In this document: positions 1 through 11,125 of the stretch, one piece after another
Numbering within the stretch: position 1 is the stretch's first letter
Layout of the letters: each line of letters starts with the position of its first letter
Source of the DNA: Athripsodes cinereus
Taxonomy: Eukaryota; Arthropoda; Insecta; Trichoptera; Leptoceridae
NCBI GenBank assembly: GCA_947579605.1
Contig: OX388310.1
Span: 3,534,001 to 3,598,000 of the forward strand
DNA: 64,000 nucleotides
Direction: 5' to 3'
Program-made: the position numbers and the translations under genes
The notes under the pieces: generated by a model
The model's database searches: none
What the model saw: only the letters and a program-made list of their open reading frames with translations
Told to the model about the DNA's origin: nothing

Positions 1-11
1 ACCTACTTGAT

Positions 12-68
12 TGTTTCTTTTAACTGATGGTGTTTCTTTTAATCGGTGGTGTTTCTTTTAATTGATGG
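12..68. repeat. Short tandem repeat, 19-bp unit x3
   Basis: Three imperfect copies of a 19-base unit built around TGTTTCTTTTAA start at 12, 31 and 50. No coding potential is seen here. The stretch from here to about 560 is AT-rich and I see no gene in it. Confidence 0.6.
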
Positions 69-579
69 TGGTGATTTTACTTACTTGATTGATTTTACAT
101 ACTCGTATATATTCATTTACTCAATTCATATAATTGTTTTGTTCTTATATTTTTATTATTTCAAACTTCAACCATGTTTCTAAGCTATTTATGTTTTGTA
201 GCGTTTTGTATTCGATGTCTGGTACTATTTGTATTGGCAATTTGTAGTCTTAATTAGTTCATGTGTTGTAGGATATTTTTTTTTTATTGGTTGTTATTGT
301 AAGATATTACATATATTGTTATTTTTTATTTCAGATAAACTGTATGACTCTAGAAAAATATACATATGAACAATTTACACAAATCGAGCTAGTCTTGTAT
401 TAAAATTAGTATATATATATATGTAATCTACATAGGCGGTGGTCTTGACTGGATCATGTATGAGAATGTCCAACAATAGTTAGCATAGTAAAAAACGTCG
501 TAAACTTATTTCACTTTATGCTGAAACACTGGACGCATTAGGTTTACTGGAAAACATTTCTTCATGGCAATGTATCTAA

Positions 580-1000
580 AACAGGGATGCACAGACTAAT
601 AGGGAACAGGGGCCACTCGGGAAGATTATGAGCTAAGGACGGGCCGCTATAAGAAAATTACCTAACACTAAAAATTCAAATTTCCAGAAATGCACACACA
701 TTAAAATTTCTACCCCCCCCCCCCCGTCACCGAATTTTCAAAATGGTATAGTACTACTGTATAGGAATTTGAAATATTGCAAAAATACCTCGGTTTTCTT
801 AAAGAATATTTTCTCGCAGCACCTGTGTTTGAATTTTCAAAATGGTATAGGAATTTGAAATATTTCAAAAACTCCTCAGTTTTGTTAAAGAATATTTACT
901 CGAATTATTAAGTATCCGGTACTTTTACCGAATATCCGATTATAACTGGTATTGACCATTTTTTTGTATTGTATAATTAGCTGGCGGGCCGCGGTTTGTA
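580..1000. repeat. Degenerate repeat sharing its interior with the hAT-type MITE at 51.6 kb
   Basis: The segment around 690-950 (ACATTAAAATTTCTACCCCC, then TTTTCAAAATGGTATAGGAA, then AAAGAATA and AAGTATCCG) recurs at about 51690-51830 inside a short element with hAT hallmarks. Part of it is itself duplicated here: the TTTTCAAAATGGTATAG block occurs near 734 and again near 835. Terminal repeats are not obvious, so this is probably an old, decayed relative. GGGCCGC boxes occur near 640 and 985. Confidence 0.5.
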
Positions 1001-1036
1001 ATAATAATAATAATAAAAAAAACAAATGCAAACCGA

Positions 1037-1726
1037 GGGTTTTATGGTAGCAATTCAAGATCAGGTAATAAATACAAAAAATATATCATAAAAAATCAAA
1101 ATATAATTGATGATTCGTGTAGGAAATGTCTGGCCAAACCGGAAACAATTCAACACATAGTTTCGGGTTGTTCCACTCTCGCTCAAACTGAGTATACCAA
1201 TAGACATAATCATGTCGCAAAAATAATACATCAAAATTTAGCAATTAAACATAATCTTTTAAACTCACAAATAGTAATACCTTATTATAAATACAACCCG
1301 GAACCGGTTTTAGAAAATCAAAATTACAGGCTCTATTATGATAAAACCATAATAACAGATAGACAAATACATCATAATAGACCCGATTTAGTATTACATG
1401 ATAAACGTAATAAAATAACGTACCTAATAGACATCGCTGTTCCAAATACACATAATATACAAACGACCGTCGCAGAAAAAATACGGAAACATACAGAACT
1501 AGCAGGAGAAATAAAAAATATTTGGCATTCTAGATCCGTTTATATAATACCTTTAGTCATGTCAGCTACAGGGGTAACTCCGAAATCTTTAATAAATAAT
1601 TTACAAAAATTAGATTTACCGGTTAATTTGTACATTAAAATTCAAAAATCTATTATAATAAACACTTGTAATATTGTAAAAAAGTTTTTGAACACAGATA
1701 TTTCAGGCACAATACTGGTATTTTGA
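1037..1726 (+). mobile_element. 5'-truncated non-LTR retrotransposon, C-terminal zinc knuckle and restriction-like endonuclease (R2/R4-Dong-like)
   Basis: An open frame of 229 codons runs without a stop from 1037 to a TGA at 1724-1726. It lacks an early ATG. The translation has a CCHC knuckle (CRKC, seven residues, H, four residues, C) near 1108-1160. It then has RPDLVL, fourteen residues between the two Asp, and IDIAVP: the PD-X(12-14)-D signature of the restriction-like endonuclease at the C-terminus of R2/R4/CRE-type LINEs. An AEKIRKH motif and a VMSATGVTPK segment follow. The RT domain is missing, so the copy is dead. A (TAA)n tract at about 998-1015 abuts the 5' end. R4/Dong elements are known to target TAA repeats, so this clade is favoured by inference. 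Confidence 0.75.
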
Positions 1727-2470
1727 TCCCGCGTTTTGAGCCTAATCCTTTAATATCCTGTATATCTGGATAGGTGAATTTTTCCCGGCATTAGACTGTA
1801 AAGTTTTTGTGTGACCATGGAGACTTATCTGGTTGTATAATGCTGAGAAGTGTGGATGGCAATTCTGCCGCCGCGTAAAAAAATACTTTCACGTTCATTT
1901 TATTTTGCTTTATGGCTTTCAAATCTCTCCTTAACACGAGACTTGTCTCAATAAGGAGGATTTTTAGATTTAAGTTTTTATGAATTAATCTTTGTCTGTA
2001 TTGTTTGTTGTGTTTAGTAAAATTATTATCTCATATCTCATTTATTTAACAAAACAATATAAGATTCTACATTTTGAACACAATATAAGATTAACAATAA
2101 AATTTAAATATAACATTAAATAACAAAAACCATAAAATATTAAAATAAATTTATATTCAAAATGTAGAACCCCAACTATATTCGAGTTGATTCTTCCATG
2201 ATATTCTATGAAATAGTACAATCATGGGAGATCACTTACAGAGCTACAGGGACAAAAACCTTCTTACTATCCTGGTGGACGATAGAAGTACGGCCTTCTG
2301 CATGCTGTATTTGAGCCTGTCATCTACTCCCAGTTTTCTGAGATTGTTTGACAGACTCTTAGGTATTAAACCATTCACAGACAACACTATAGGCACGATG
2401 ATTGTGGTAGGTGTTCTCCACAAATTATTATTATTATTATCTCTTTCGCTATTGACAAAGTCGATAATTT
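1727..2470. other. Non-coding stretch, probable LINE 3' UTR then AT-rich DNA
   Basis: The first ~200 bases (GC-richer, following the LINE stop codon) are probably its 3' UTR. The rest is AT-rich, and I see no gene in it. Confidence 0.35.
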
Positions 2471-2696
2471 AATTGTCTTATTTTTCTTGGTTATTTAATT
2501 GTGTTATTTTTCTTGGTTATTTAATTGTGTTATTTTTCTTGGTTAATTAATTGTGTTATTTTTCTTGGTTATTTAATTGTGTTATTTTTCTTGGTTAATT
2601 AATTGTGTTATTTTTCTTGGTTATTTAATTGTGTTATTTTTCTTGGTTAATTAATTGTGTTATTTTTCTTGGTTATTTAATTGTGTTGTTTATCTA
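2471..2696. repeat. Minisatellite, 26-bp unit, about 8.5 copies
   Basis: The unit AATTGTGTTATTTTTCTTGG plus TTATTT or TTAATT starts at 2471, 2497, 2523, 2549, 2575, 2601, 2627, 2653 and 2679. From the third unit on, the TTATTT and TTAATT spacers alternate strictly, giving a 52-bp higher-order period. The last copy decays. Confidence 0.9.
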
Positions 2697-2734
2697 ATTG
2701 TATTATTTTTTTAGTATTTTTCTTAGTACTGCCC

Positions 2735-2825
2735 CAGAACAGATTTTGATCTAGTGGGGCAATATATTCCATAATGATGTTTCATGTTATTTAAGTATGT
2801 AATATTTTGGAAATAAATAAATATA
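2735..2825 (+). repeat. Putative retroelement 3' end with hairpin and AATAAATA tail
   Basis: A GCCCCA...TGGGGC stem (2738-2760) is followed about 50 bases later by AAATAAATAAAT. A diverged relative at about 5047-5160 has the same layout (GCCACA...TGTGG stem, then AATAAAG). The layout resembles a LINE 3' UTR, but I cannot name the family. Confidence 0.35.
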
Positions 2826-3138
2826 GAAGTACTACATATACTTAAGTGTTTTATTTTTATTAATTTAAAAATTATAGTTTACTATAATTATATGATGGCT
2901 TCCTTTGTTTGTGTCATTTTCCTTCTGCTTGTCTTGCATCATTAACTTGTTCGGAATTAGATCTCTTATTTTGCAAAAATGCTGCAAACCAGCTGTCCTT
3001 CTATCTATTAGGCAATCTTGCTGTGGTACTAGACACCCTAATGATGTCTCATTTCCCTTCCAGACCTGTTTTGTCTATTCTCAATTTTACGTAGGTAGTG
3101 TTTAAATATTATTATATATTTTTTTTTGTATGGATAGC

Positions 3139-3343
3139 TACTACTACTACTATACCGTCACGGCATATCCCACAAGTGGGGTAGCCAGCAGATCAGCTGC
3201 ATGTAAGAAACATGCAAACTGTCCTCTTCGTGCCAATATAAAATCAAGACATTCAGGATGGGTGGCAAGCCTCATCGCTGAATTTAAGATGTAAAATGTC
3301 TTAATTTTTTCGAACACCTGCCTTTTACAGGACAGCATTTGCA
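3139..3343 (-). mobile_element. Short retroposon (TAG-tail family), 5'-truncated copy with 14-bp target duplication
   Basis: This is a copy of the ~300-bp family whose full-length member is at 27752-28050. On the minus strand it runs from the CCTGTAAAAGGCAGGTGTTC block to the 3' terminus CCGTGACGGTATAG and a (TAG)n tail. It is bracketed by perfect 14-base direct repeats TTTGTATGGATAGC at 3125-3138 and 3344-3357, as expected for target-primed reverse transcription. Confidence 0.85.
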
Positions 3344-3508
3344 TTTGTATGGATAGCATTATGCAATTTCATTTAACACCTAACTAACTGTTGTTTACTC
3401 AACCAATTTTACTTCATTGATATATGGACGAAACTCATTCGCAGACAGAATTCACTCATTGACATTAAATTTGCTTGATTCTCTGACCCATCTTTGTTTT
3501 GTTATACC

Positions 3509-4892
3509 GGGTAAGGTTGCTCAAGTCGTACCCCCTAAGGAAACAATGCTATAATATTTAGTGCAATGAAAATAAAACAAATTCATCTGCATATATTAAA
3601 TCTTCATTTAGTTGCCTTTTAATCGACAATCATAGAAATTTGAAAATATTTTAACAAAATAGGTATTTTAACGTTTTTCAAAAATATACCTTCGGTACGA
3701 TTAAGGCGCCTAGTCGCCAAAGTCGTACCACCTATAGCCTTAGTCGTACTTAGAAAATATACCTTTTGAACACTATAATAAATTATACCTATAGAAAAAT
3801 ACTCAATAACCAGATATCATATGAATAACTAAAAAATATTAACAATGCAGTCTGAGATCAACTTAAAACATTTTTTTTTGTCAAACCTAATTATTAAGTG
3901 AATAACACATAGAAAATAGAATTATCATATCTTAAAAAAAAAATCTTCTACGGGATTCATTAAATCCAATTTCTCCATTCCGATGTTTCTGTGTTCGATG
4001 TTTCAGTGATATAAGAAAGGAGTAAAGGAATGTGGAATGAAAGTTGGTGTAATCACAAGGATGAATGTAAATAAGTTAAGATGGTTTGGGCACGTGGAAA
4101 GAATGAATGAGGACAGAATGACCAAGAAGATATATTTGGCTGAGAGGAATGGTGCTCGGAGACGTGGACGTCCGAGGATTAAATGGCAAGATCATTTAAA
4201 TTAATTCCTACAGGACGGTCACGTGTTGAGCACATTGAACAAGAGAGCATGCATGAGGAATTGTATGACAGCGACAGAAGCGAAAGAAGTATGCTATGAT
4301 AGAAAGAAGTGACGCTCGATCCTTTCTGCCTACCCCGCGAGAGAAGTCGCGTGACGGTATGTATGTTTAAAGCTTCGTCCATGTCCTCCTGCATCCAAGT
4401 ACTTTCTCTTCGCCATATTTAGGTATTACCTACCTGATAAAATGTTAAGTAAATTATTAAACAATTTTCTTAATACCTAAGTCGTACCGGTACGAGTAAG
4501 GATTTTTGCACAGGTACGACTTAAGCGCCGGGGTCTTCTATGTTTAAAACTAAAACCACTGACGTAACCTCAAAATGTAGTACCGTTTGAATATGCGTAA
4601 ACTATTGCCAGATAAGTCTTACAAATAGACATAAACAAAGAAAATAGGTAAGCATTACATTCCTGCCATAAAAAGCTTACAAATGAGTCAAAATATTTAA
4701 TGAAAACTGTTCAAAAACTTACTTTTTCAATATTTTTGCTTCAGGAAGCCGGCCGGCCGCCCACTTTTTTACGTTCGCTCACTCAACTAAAAAGTTCAGA
4801 TTGACGACACTAGATGGTGAAATTTATAACTATCAGATAAGATATTGCGGGGGTACGACTTAGGCCGTGGTACGACTAAAGCAACCTTACCC
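3509..4892. mobile_element. Non-autonomous TIR element with GTCGTACC subterminal repeats
   Basis: Terminal inverted repeats of 24 bp match at 22 positions: 3509-3532 (GGGTAAGGTTGCT then AGTCGTACC) and the complement of 4869-4892. The 8-mer GTCGTACC or close variants recur in both orientations near 3524, 3693, 3720, 3742, 4483, 4515, 4854 and 4869, like transposase-binding subterminal repeats. No transposase frame is visible. I could not settle the TSD; TA flanks are possible. A LINE fragment is inserted inside (about 4005-4365). Confidence 0.7.
4005..4365 (+). mobile_element. RTE-like LINE 3' fragment, subfamily B (YPAREAA-type C-terminus)
   Basis: This homologue of the better-preserved copy at 31983-32640 encodes degraded pieces of MNVNKLRWFGHVER, RRRGRPRIKWQDH and SAYP. 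It ends at the LINE 3' terminus CGCGTGACGGTATGTATG. It has in-frame stops and is nested inside the TIR element at 3509-4892. Confidence 0.8.
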
Positions 4893-5089
4893 TATGTATT
4901 TTTTTTTATGATTGACAGTATTATTGAGACATGTTTGTAAATAATTGATTTTGTTTGGCTAGTTGTTTTATTCATGTATTCAAAGGTTTTAGTTTTTTTT
5001 TATTTTGCTATCTTCAATAATTGTATTATTTTTATCACATTAGTATTTCTGCCACAACACAGCCCCATGGCTAGTGTGGTAGACATTTT

Positions 5090-5820
5090 TTTTTATGATT
5101 GTGTTAAGTATGTACAACTATGTTATTATGAAAGTGTAAAGACGATATTATTTGAATAAAGATTATTATATAATTTAATCTGAAATTATATAAATTTTCT
5201 AGCACATGACAATTCCATGTCAACTTCAGAAGTGTAGATTTTATTAACTTAAAATAATTTATAATATTAGCTTCAAAATTTGTTTATTTAAGCAATGATG
5301 ATACATCGATATTTTAAATAGTTTTTTTAATTGATTAAGGTAGATTAAGGTAGTAGGTATTACAGTAGATTGGTTAGATTTTTTGTTGTTCTGTTTTGTT
5401 ACTTTGATGCTGTTACTGTTTGTTGTTCTATTCTGTTCTGTTAACTGTTCAATTACTGTCAGACTATTCTATTTTTCGATTTTGTATATTGCTGTTCGGT
5501 ACATTCATAAAAAAAATTCATACATTTTATAACGACTAGACATAAACCATCTAAGAACATTTAATAAACCATTAATAAGCTCTTATAATTTTGGCAGTCA
5601 TGGCATATAAACAAAATAACTTTGGTAGTGTAGGTAAACAAAAAAAATCGAATGAAATAAATAAATGCTTTATTGATATAGGCTTTGCATAAAATTTAAT
5701 AGATATATTAAATAAGTCTACACTACTACATAAATAAAAGACTACGATAAATTAAAATAGGTATTACATTTATAGTTAACGTCATTATTCATCCATAGTT
5801 ATACTACACAAATTCACTTA
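5090..5820. other. Intergenic, AT-rich, 3' flank of the first chitin-binding gene
   Basis: I see no gene in this stretch. A minus-strand AATAAA (plus-strand TTTATT at 5669-5674) lies about 150 bases past the stop of the gene at 5825-6884 and is a plausible poly(A) signal for it. Confidence 0.4.
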
Positions 5821-5824
5821 CATC

Positions 5825-6884
5825 TTATAGCGAAATTTTTCCTGCACAGCCCAGTAAACCCTTAAAGCACTTGCCTAACAAGCTGTGAAATGTTTGACCC
5901 TGTTCACAAACAAACCTTGTAGATGTGAATAATTTATTATCGCCTTTACGGCACCTGAAGAAACAATAACAATTCTTCGGATCCTGGAAATGTCCATTCA
6001 TGCGGCAAGGGTAGGTGGTGCTGCCACACGCGTCTTTATTCGATGTACATTCACCAAGATCTGAGCTAAACACTTGATGTGCACTACAATAATGGGTCTG
6101 CCTTACAGATCCCAGGCAAGTGTAATAGATGTGACAGTTGGAAGGATCGCCAAATTTACCAGATCTTGGACACGATGTTGGCGCCAGGGTAGTTGTTGAA
6201 GACATGGATGTCGTTGTAGATATAACTGTCGTAGGGGATGGGGAAGCAGTTGTCGGAGATACGGTAGTTGTTCTAGTTGTAGTTGTCGTAGAAGGTGCTA
6301 CTGTGGTTGTCGTAGAAGGTGCAATTGTGGTTGATGTGGTTGATTGTACACACGGATCTGCGTTATTGGCATTACAAAAAGTTCCTGCAACACACGTCTG
6401 AGCTTCATTAGTGATTGTGATGGTACTTCCTCCTCCGATGTCTACGCACTCTATGAAATGTGTAGAGTCAGCACAGATGAAAGATTTTCCGAAGCAGTTT
6501 CTTGGTGGTGGAGGTGGGGTTGTAGTGATAGGAGGCGCAACACATTGGGATTCATTATTCACGTCGCAGATGGTACCACTCGGACAGGCCTGCGAGACGG
6601 TAGAAACTGTCACAAAGAGCCCTCCATCAATGAACACACAATCTATGAAACTTGTAGAACTGGCGCAAATAAATGATTTCCCGTTACAATTCACGAACTG
6701 ACTTCTTGCTGTGTGGATCATTGCAATCACCTTCAAGAAAATTATAGATTCATGTTATGCATAAGAAAACAGTGTCAGTTTAAAATATATGTGGAGAGAA
6801 TACTATTCGAAAATAGTAATTCAAATAAGTAAAAATGGGTATTTAAATAAAACTTACCACAATTATTACTTGATATAACTTCAT
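5825..6884 (-). CDS. Secreted chitin-binding (peritrophin/mucin-like) protein, 310 aa, two exons
   Basis: Exons on the minus strand are 6884-6858 (9 codons from ATG) and 6730-5825 (stop at 5825), joined by a phase-0 GT-AG intron. The joined start gives a clean signal peptide (MKLYQVIIVVIAMIH, then TARSQF). Reading the large frame alone would miss it. Residues 24-72 and 88-136 are two copies of a six-cysteine module (C-x6-C-x8-C-x17-C-x5-C-x7-C) with a GKSFIC start. Residues 137-195 are a Thr/Ser-rich, probably O-glycosylated linker. Residues 196-244 and 251-304 are two CBM14/peritrophin-A domains with canonical spacing (x11, x5, x9 or x14, x12, x6). The CBM14 domains bind chitin in known families. 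A peritrophic-matrix or cuticle role is inference. It is paralogous to the genes at 9848-10673 and 13042-16998. Confidence 0.9.
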
Positions 6885-6905
6885 GTTGTATCTGTATGAT
6901 AGGAT

Positions 6906-6950
6906 TACTGATGTGATATGAATTACGGAATATAATATCTTCCTTTTATA
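6906..6950 (-). promoter_or_regulatory. Putative core promoter of the 310-aa chitin-binding gene
   Basis: On the minus strand TATAAAAGGA (6950-6941) lies about 60 bases upstream of the ATG at 6884. A TCAGT arthropod-type initiator (6910-6906) follows it. The TATA-to-Inr spacing is about 42, longer than usual; a second TATTATAT block at about 6936 gives a more usual distance. Confidence 0.45.
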
Positions 6951-9722
6951 TGATTTGAAAATAAGAGAAATGAAGATCAAATCATTATTAACCTTGCTCC
7001 GGAAATACAAAGGGACACAAGGCTATATAATGATTTCATATTTTGTATGAATATTTATTTGAATGTTGAAAAATGTAGGTTATTAGTTTAAAGATAAACT
7101 TTGCTGTTTTTTTTCTTGGCCATGAAAGATATATCATTAGATGTCGTACAGAAATACATGCAAATACTGAAAACTTATAATATTAAAAAATGATTTCTTT
7201 CATTTTTCTTTATCATAAATATGCATGACTAAGGTAAAAACAAGGTTATTAAATAATTTGTAAAAAACTTCATTTTGCTATGAATTTAAAAATGTGAATA
7301 GTTTGAACACTCAAATAAAATAAACTAAATATTCATTTATAAATATTTTTTTTTGTTTGTTTTATGTAACGCACATTAGTCTTACTCGACAGTAGTAAAA
7401 TAAAACAAAAAAATAGAAAATATTTATTCTATTTTATTTGATAATTTAAAGTGAAGTGTTACAAAGTTAATGCCTATACAATTAATGAGTTTGAACACTG
7501 TTTACTCATTTATTATAAAAAAAACATGGGAGCTGTGTTTATCCTTATTTATCCTGTAATCATATATTTTATGAATATGTTTTTAATTCGTGGTTAGATG
7601 GAAGAAATCACTATATCGTGATAATCTCACCACTGCATATCATCACATTTTCTCTTATGTAAACTGATTTATAGATTTTGTTATGTGAATGATGATGTGC
7701 AAGAAGAAATAAATAAATAAATAATTTGCCTTATATACTACCCCGACACTTTCTTACATATTAACCCTCACTTTAGTTATTCACCTAACCTAACTCTAAC
7801 CTAGACTTTCAAAATATTATTCCAACATAAAGTTACATTTATGAGATGCGGAAACTTAAATAAAAGTTATACTAAAAACATTTTCAGATTAAAGAGATGT
7901 TCGAGAAATTGAATGATACCGAAAATTGTTTTCAATGTTTCTTTCACCAAGCGATTGAGTACTTTTTGTAAACAGCTGTGTGTTGCTCAGAGATTCTCTG
8001 TTTATTGAGATGAAATAAACACAGAAAGGATGCTGCGAATATTTTCACATCACCACTTAACCAACAATGACTAGTCAAGACTCATTAATCCCACTTTACC
8101 ATCTACATTAATTATATTATGAAAATTTGGGGAAATTTCTTCAAAACGTACTTATTTCAGATTATCTGAAATGAAAACCTTACAAATAAATAATGCTATT
8201 GTTTTATTTATTTATTTAAACTTTGTAAAAATTATCTGGAAAACTTACATAAAACCTGGAGTATTTTTCAACCCTCACAATTATATCTGTCAATTCTATG
8301 AAATAAAATAAATAGATCTTCCACTCTCTCTAATAACTTCTAAAGCCCTCTTAATGTTAGATATTCTTAAACATCGTGTATATTTTAATGTAAATAAAAA
8401 CAAAAAACTCTACAAAGTTTTTTGTTTTTATTAACATTATATTATAGAGTTCTACAAAATAAGCAGTTATAAAATACAATTATGTATATTTATAATCTTC
8501 AATTCGGCAATAAAATATGACTTAATTGTTTAAACTTAACATCTCACGGCAAGGCATGTTGATTTCATAAGTCTCCACTGGCTACCCAAAGTGCACATCT
8601 ATCATCATCACACAAGAGGAGTAGTCAGCTTACTTATTTAATTTAAGATGTAAAATCTCTTTATCACGCTTAATCCTCCAACAATAATCATGATGTGGTG
8701 AACCAGCGGGAGATCCTTGAGGACTTCCATTCTTACACTACACCTTGTTAGTGCATTTTGAAAAGGTTCGTTTTTGGGCAATAATTCTTTTCATCTCAAG
8801 ATCCAAGCAATTAAAACTAGATCCTTACCTTTTCAAACACATTTATTAACTTTTGTAAAGTTGTTCTTAGATAAATCACACAATTCTGTATCCAATTTAA
8901 TTTTAATATTCAGCCACAGAATGAATGCATACGAGTAATTCAAGAATGTGAAAAACTCCAACGAAATATTTAAGTTGCAAAACGTCTTCTTCCTTACATT
9001 ATGTCCATTCTTGTACTCTCAAATATGTCGAAAATAATAGTCAATTTTGTCAACATTGAAGGAGACCTACCAATCACCCTGATAGCTCAGAAGTTTAGGT
9101 AGTTAATTAAATTTATCCGATATTTCTACACTAATAAATTTGTCCACACAAGAGGTGCTATAGTAGGCAGCCTGAAGGAAAGGCCGGCCAAAATCAAAAT
9201 CAATGTTTTCGACAGACGGTACTTGATGGATTTTCAAGTTAGATTATTTAAATACAACACTTTTTTACTTAGTACATACATACTTTCACTATGACTTTAT
9301 TGGCCGCCAGCCATTTTTGGAGCTTTTCATTTTTTAATGATGGGTATCACTTGATCACAATTAGCTGATTCTTCCGATGTCATTACAAAGTGCAGTATGT
9401 TTCATTTTCTACCTATTTCTAAACTTCTTTATCAAAAAACTTTTTCACATCTCATTTTTTAAAATGTGAGGTAAATTAATTTGAAAAATAATACAGAATC
9501 GAGTAACTGATTTGAAAGGAGAATATTTTAGGACAATTTAAAAAATTAACAAAAAATATTTTGAAGTATATAAATCTTTATTTTCAGATCACAATATTAT
9601 ATTATAATGCTCGGTGTATGAATGAATATTTGAACTTTATTTATTTCCAAATCCCATACAAAACTGATGACAGAGTGTCACATGAACTGTATTATCTCTG
9701 TTATAGAAATAAGATATTAAAG
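6951..9722. other. Intergenic AT-rich region without recognisable gene
   Basis: No coding frame with recognisable features is seen on either strand. A decayed copy of the TAG-tail retroposon may lie at about 8530-8670 (CTCACGGC start, TTTAAGATGTAAAATCTC). The rest is low-complexity AT-rich DNA. Confidence 0.4.
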
Positions 9723-9850
9723 ATTTTTTTAACCTAAAACCTGCCTAAAGGATAAAACATCATATAGAGTATATTATTTTCTCTCTACTTTTCCTATTAA
9801 CTGTGTCCATAAAGTGCATATAAACAAACATATTTATGAACGGAGTACTA
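9723..9850. repeat. Segment duplicated at 59204-59340
   Basis: AAACCTGCCTAAAGGAT, AAACATC.TATA.AGTATAT, CCATAAAG.GCATA and AAACATA...ACGGA blocks occur in the same order at 59204-59340. Here the segment is the 3' UTR and flank of the 76-aa chitin-binding gene, up to its stop codon. There it lies in the wengen-like intron. It is either a dispersed repeat or a small duplication. Confidence 0.6.
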
Positions 9851-10673
9851 ATCGATCATACACTCAGTAGGATTTTCATCATTGCAGAATCCAGAACTAC
9901 ATTCACGTTTCTTAGTATCAATGGCCCAGGAGCGTCCTTCTCCAACTTCTACGCATATCAAGAAACTTTTGGGACCGGTGCAGACGAACGGTTTACCCTT
10001 GCAATCTGCGTATGCTTCTGACATATGGATTGAAGATATTGAAATCTGTAAGACAATATTAATTATCATATTATTATTTAGACAAGTGTAAGTTTCTAGA
10101 CAAACAAGATCACCCGTACTCACAAAATAATACGGAAAAACAAAAAGAAATTTAGTTTTGCAACAAACCATAGACAATTAAAACATGTATTAACGTACAT
10201 TAAACGTGAGCGATGTGTTTGATATTTCTTTAAAGCATTTTTTTAAAATTAGCTATATTTTTTTCTTTTCTTGTACTAAACTGTGTTTTTTCGAACTAGC
10301 GGTTAAAAAGTTTTAAACTCAACTGTTTTGAGGGCATTCAGACTGGAGATCTAGATAAAATGTAAACGAATAAAAAAAAATTTCAACCTGACAGATTGAA
10401 ACATGTCATTTATTTAACTGCCGATATCTTTGTACAATCACAAGGTAAGAGGTAATTAAAAAATTATATATATTTACCAAAAATCATATAAAAAAACCTT
10501 TTCATCCAGATCTCCCGAATTTAATTTGGTAGTGAGAGGGTCAATCAAGAATAACGCCAAATAGACATGGCTTACTTTCCATTTTTGTGAGTACAATATA
10601 TGAATCAGAACACTCTTACACTACATACCTAGAAACTTACCATAAAAACAAATATAAAAAGTGTCGTCTTCAT
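9848..10673 (-). CDS. Small secreted six-cysteine (chitin-binding-like) protein, 76 aa, two exons
   Basis: Minus-strand exons are 10673-10641 (ATG, 11 codons MKTTLFIFVFM, then GTAAGT) and 10045-9848 (after TTACAG; stop at 9848), phase-0 intron. Residues 1-24 form a signal peptide ending in AYA. Residues 26-73 are one six-Cys module, C-x6-C-x8-C-x17-C-x4-C-x7-C, matching the N-terminal module of both neighbours. No CBM14 domain or linker follows, so the whole mature protein is the module. Exon layout and intron phase match the paralogues on each side. A plus-strand TTTATT at 9636-9641 offers a minus-strand poly(A) signal about 200 bases past the stop. Chitin binding is inferred from the paralogues, not shown by canonical CBM14 spacing. 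Confidence 0.85.
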
Positions 10674-10750
10674 TTTAACAAATTATGTGTATAATATTGT
10701 TGCCTAGATACCTTTCTAAACTATACTAAGCTCACAACTCCAATATACCG

Positions 10751-10761
10751 ACCTTTTTATA
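10751..10761 (-). promoter_or_regulatory. TATA box of the 76-aa gene
   Basis: Minus-strand TATAAAAAGGT lies about 80 bases upstream of the ATG at 10673, leaving a 5' UTR of roughly 45-50 bases if transcription begins about 30 bases downstream. Confidence 0.55.
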
Positions 10762-10939
10762 TCCCCTAGATAAAAATGAAATTCCTTATCTTTATCTTAA
10801 ATCATTAAATTAATAAATACATATTATTATTTCTAGAAATTAAATCTAGATCAAGAAAAGGATGAGAGTGGTTATGTAAAAAAAACAAACTGTCTCAATT
10901 TTTGCGAAAAAAAATTAAAAATTTTGCAAACATTGAGTG

Positions 10940-10985
10940 GTGTTTCGACTTAAAAAGTCATTATCAAAAAAGAAGTAAACTTAAG
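10940..10985 (-). repeat. Degenerate hammerhead-like block
   Basis: On the minus strand TTGATAATGACTTTTTAAGT is followed by CGAAACACC. This is the same arrangement (TGATAATGAC, small stem-loop, GTCGAAA) as in the foldback elements at 48866-49402 and about 50905-50990. Core positions are mutated, so activity is not expected. Confidence 0.3.
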
Positions 10986-11004
10986 CCATTTGTGTTTTTT
11001 TTTT

Positions 11005-11125
11005 TTTTCTTTTTTTTTTTTAGAAAAGATATATCTGGGTTTTGTTATAAACCCAAATACTACCTTATACACCTTTCACACTAAGCTAAAAGCTTGTGCC
11101 GTGAATGGGGAGTTTTGCCGGGTTT
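11005..11125 (-). mobile_element. SINE family 1, truncated copy
   Basis: A poly-T run (poly-A tail on the minus strand) is followed by the diagnostic GGGTTTTGTTATAAACCC hairpin, then ACACCTTTCACACTAAGCTA and AAAGCTTGTGCCGTGAA. The tRNA-like head present in the 48069-48268 copy is lost. Confidence 0.75.

Noticed and set aside
2471..2696. CRISPR-like array
   Set aside because: Direct tandem units without unique spacers in a eukaryotic sequence; a minisatellite.
6138..6701. Plus-strand open frames (Val-rich and Gly/Trp-rich) opposite the 310-aa gene
   Set aside because: Antisense shadows of the Thr-rich linker and cysteine modules; the minus-strand reading has domains, a signal peptide and splice sites.
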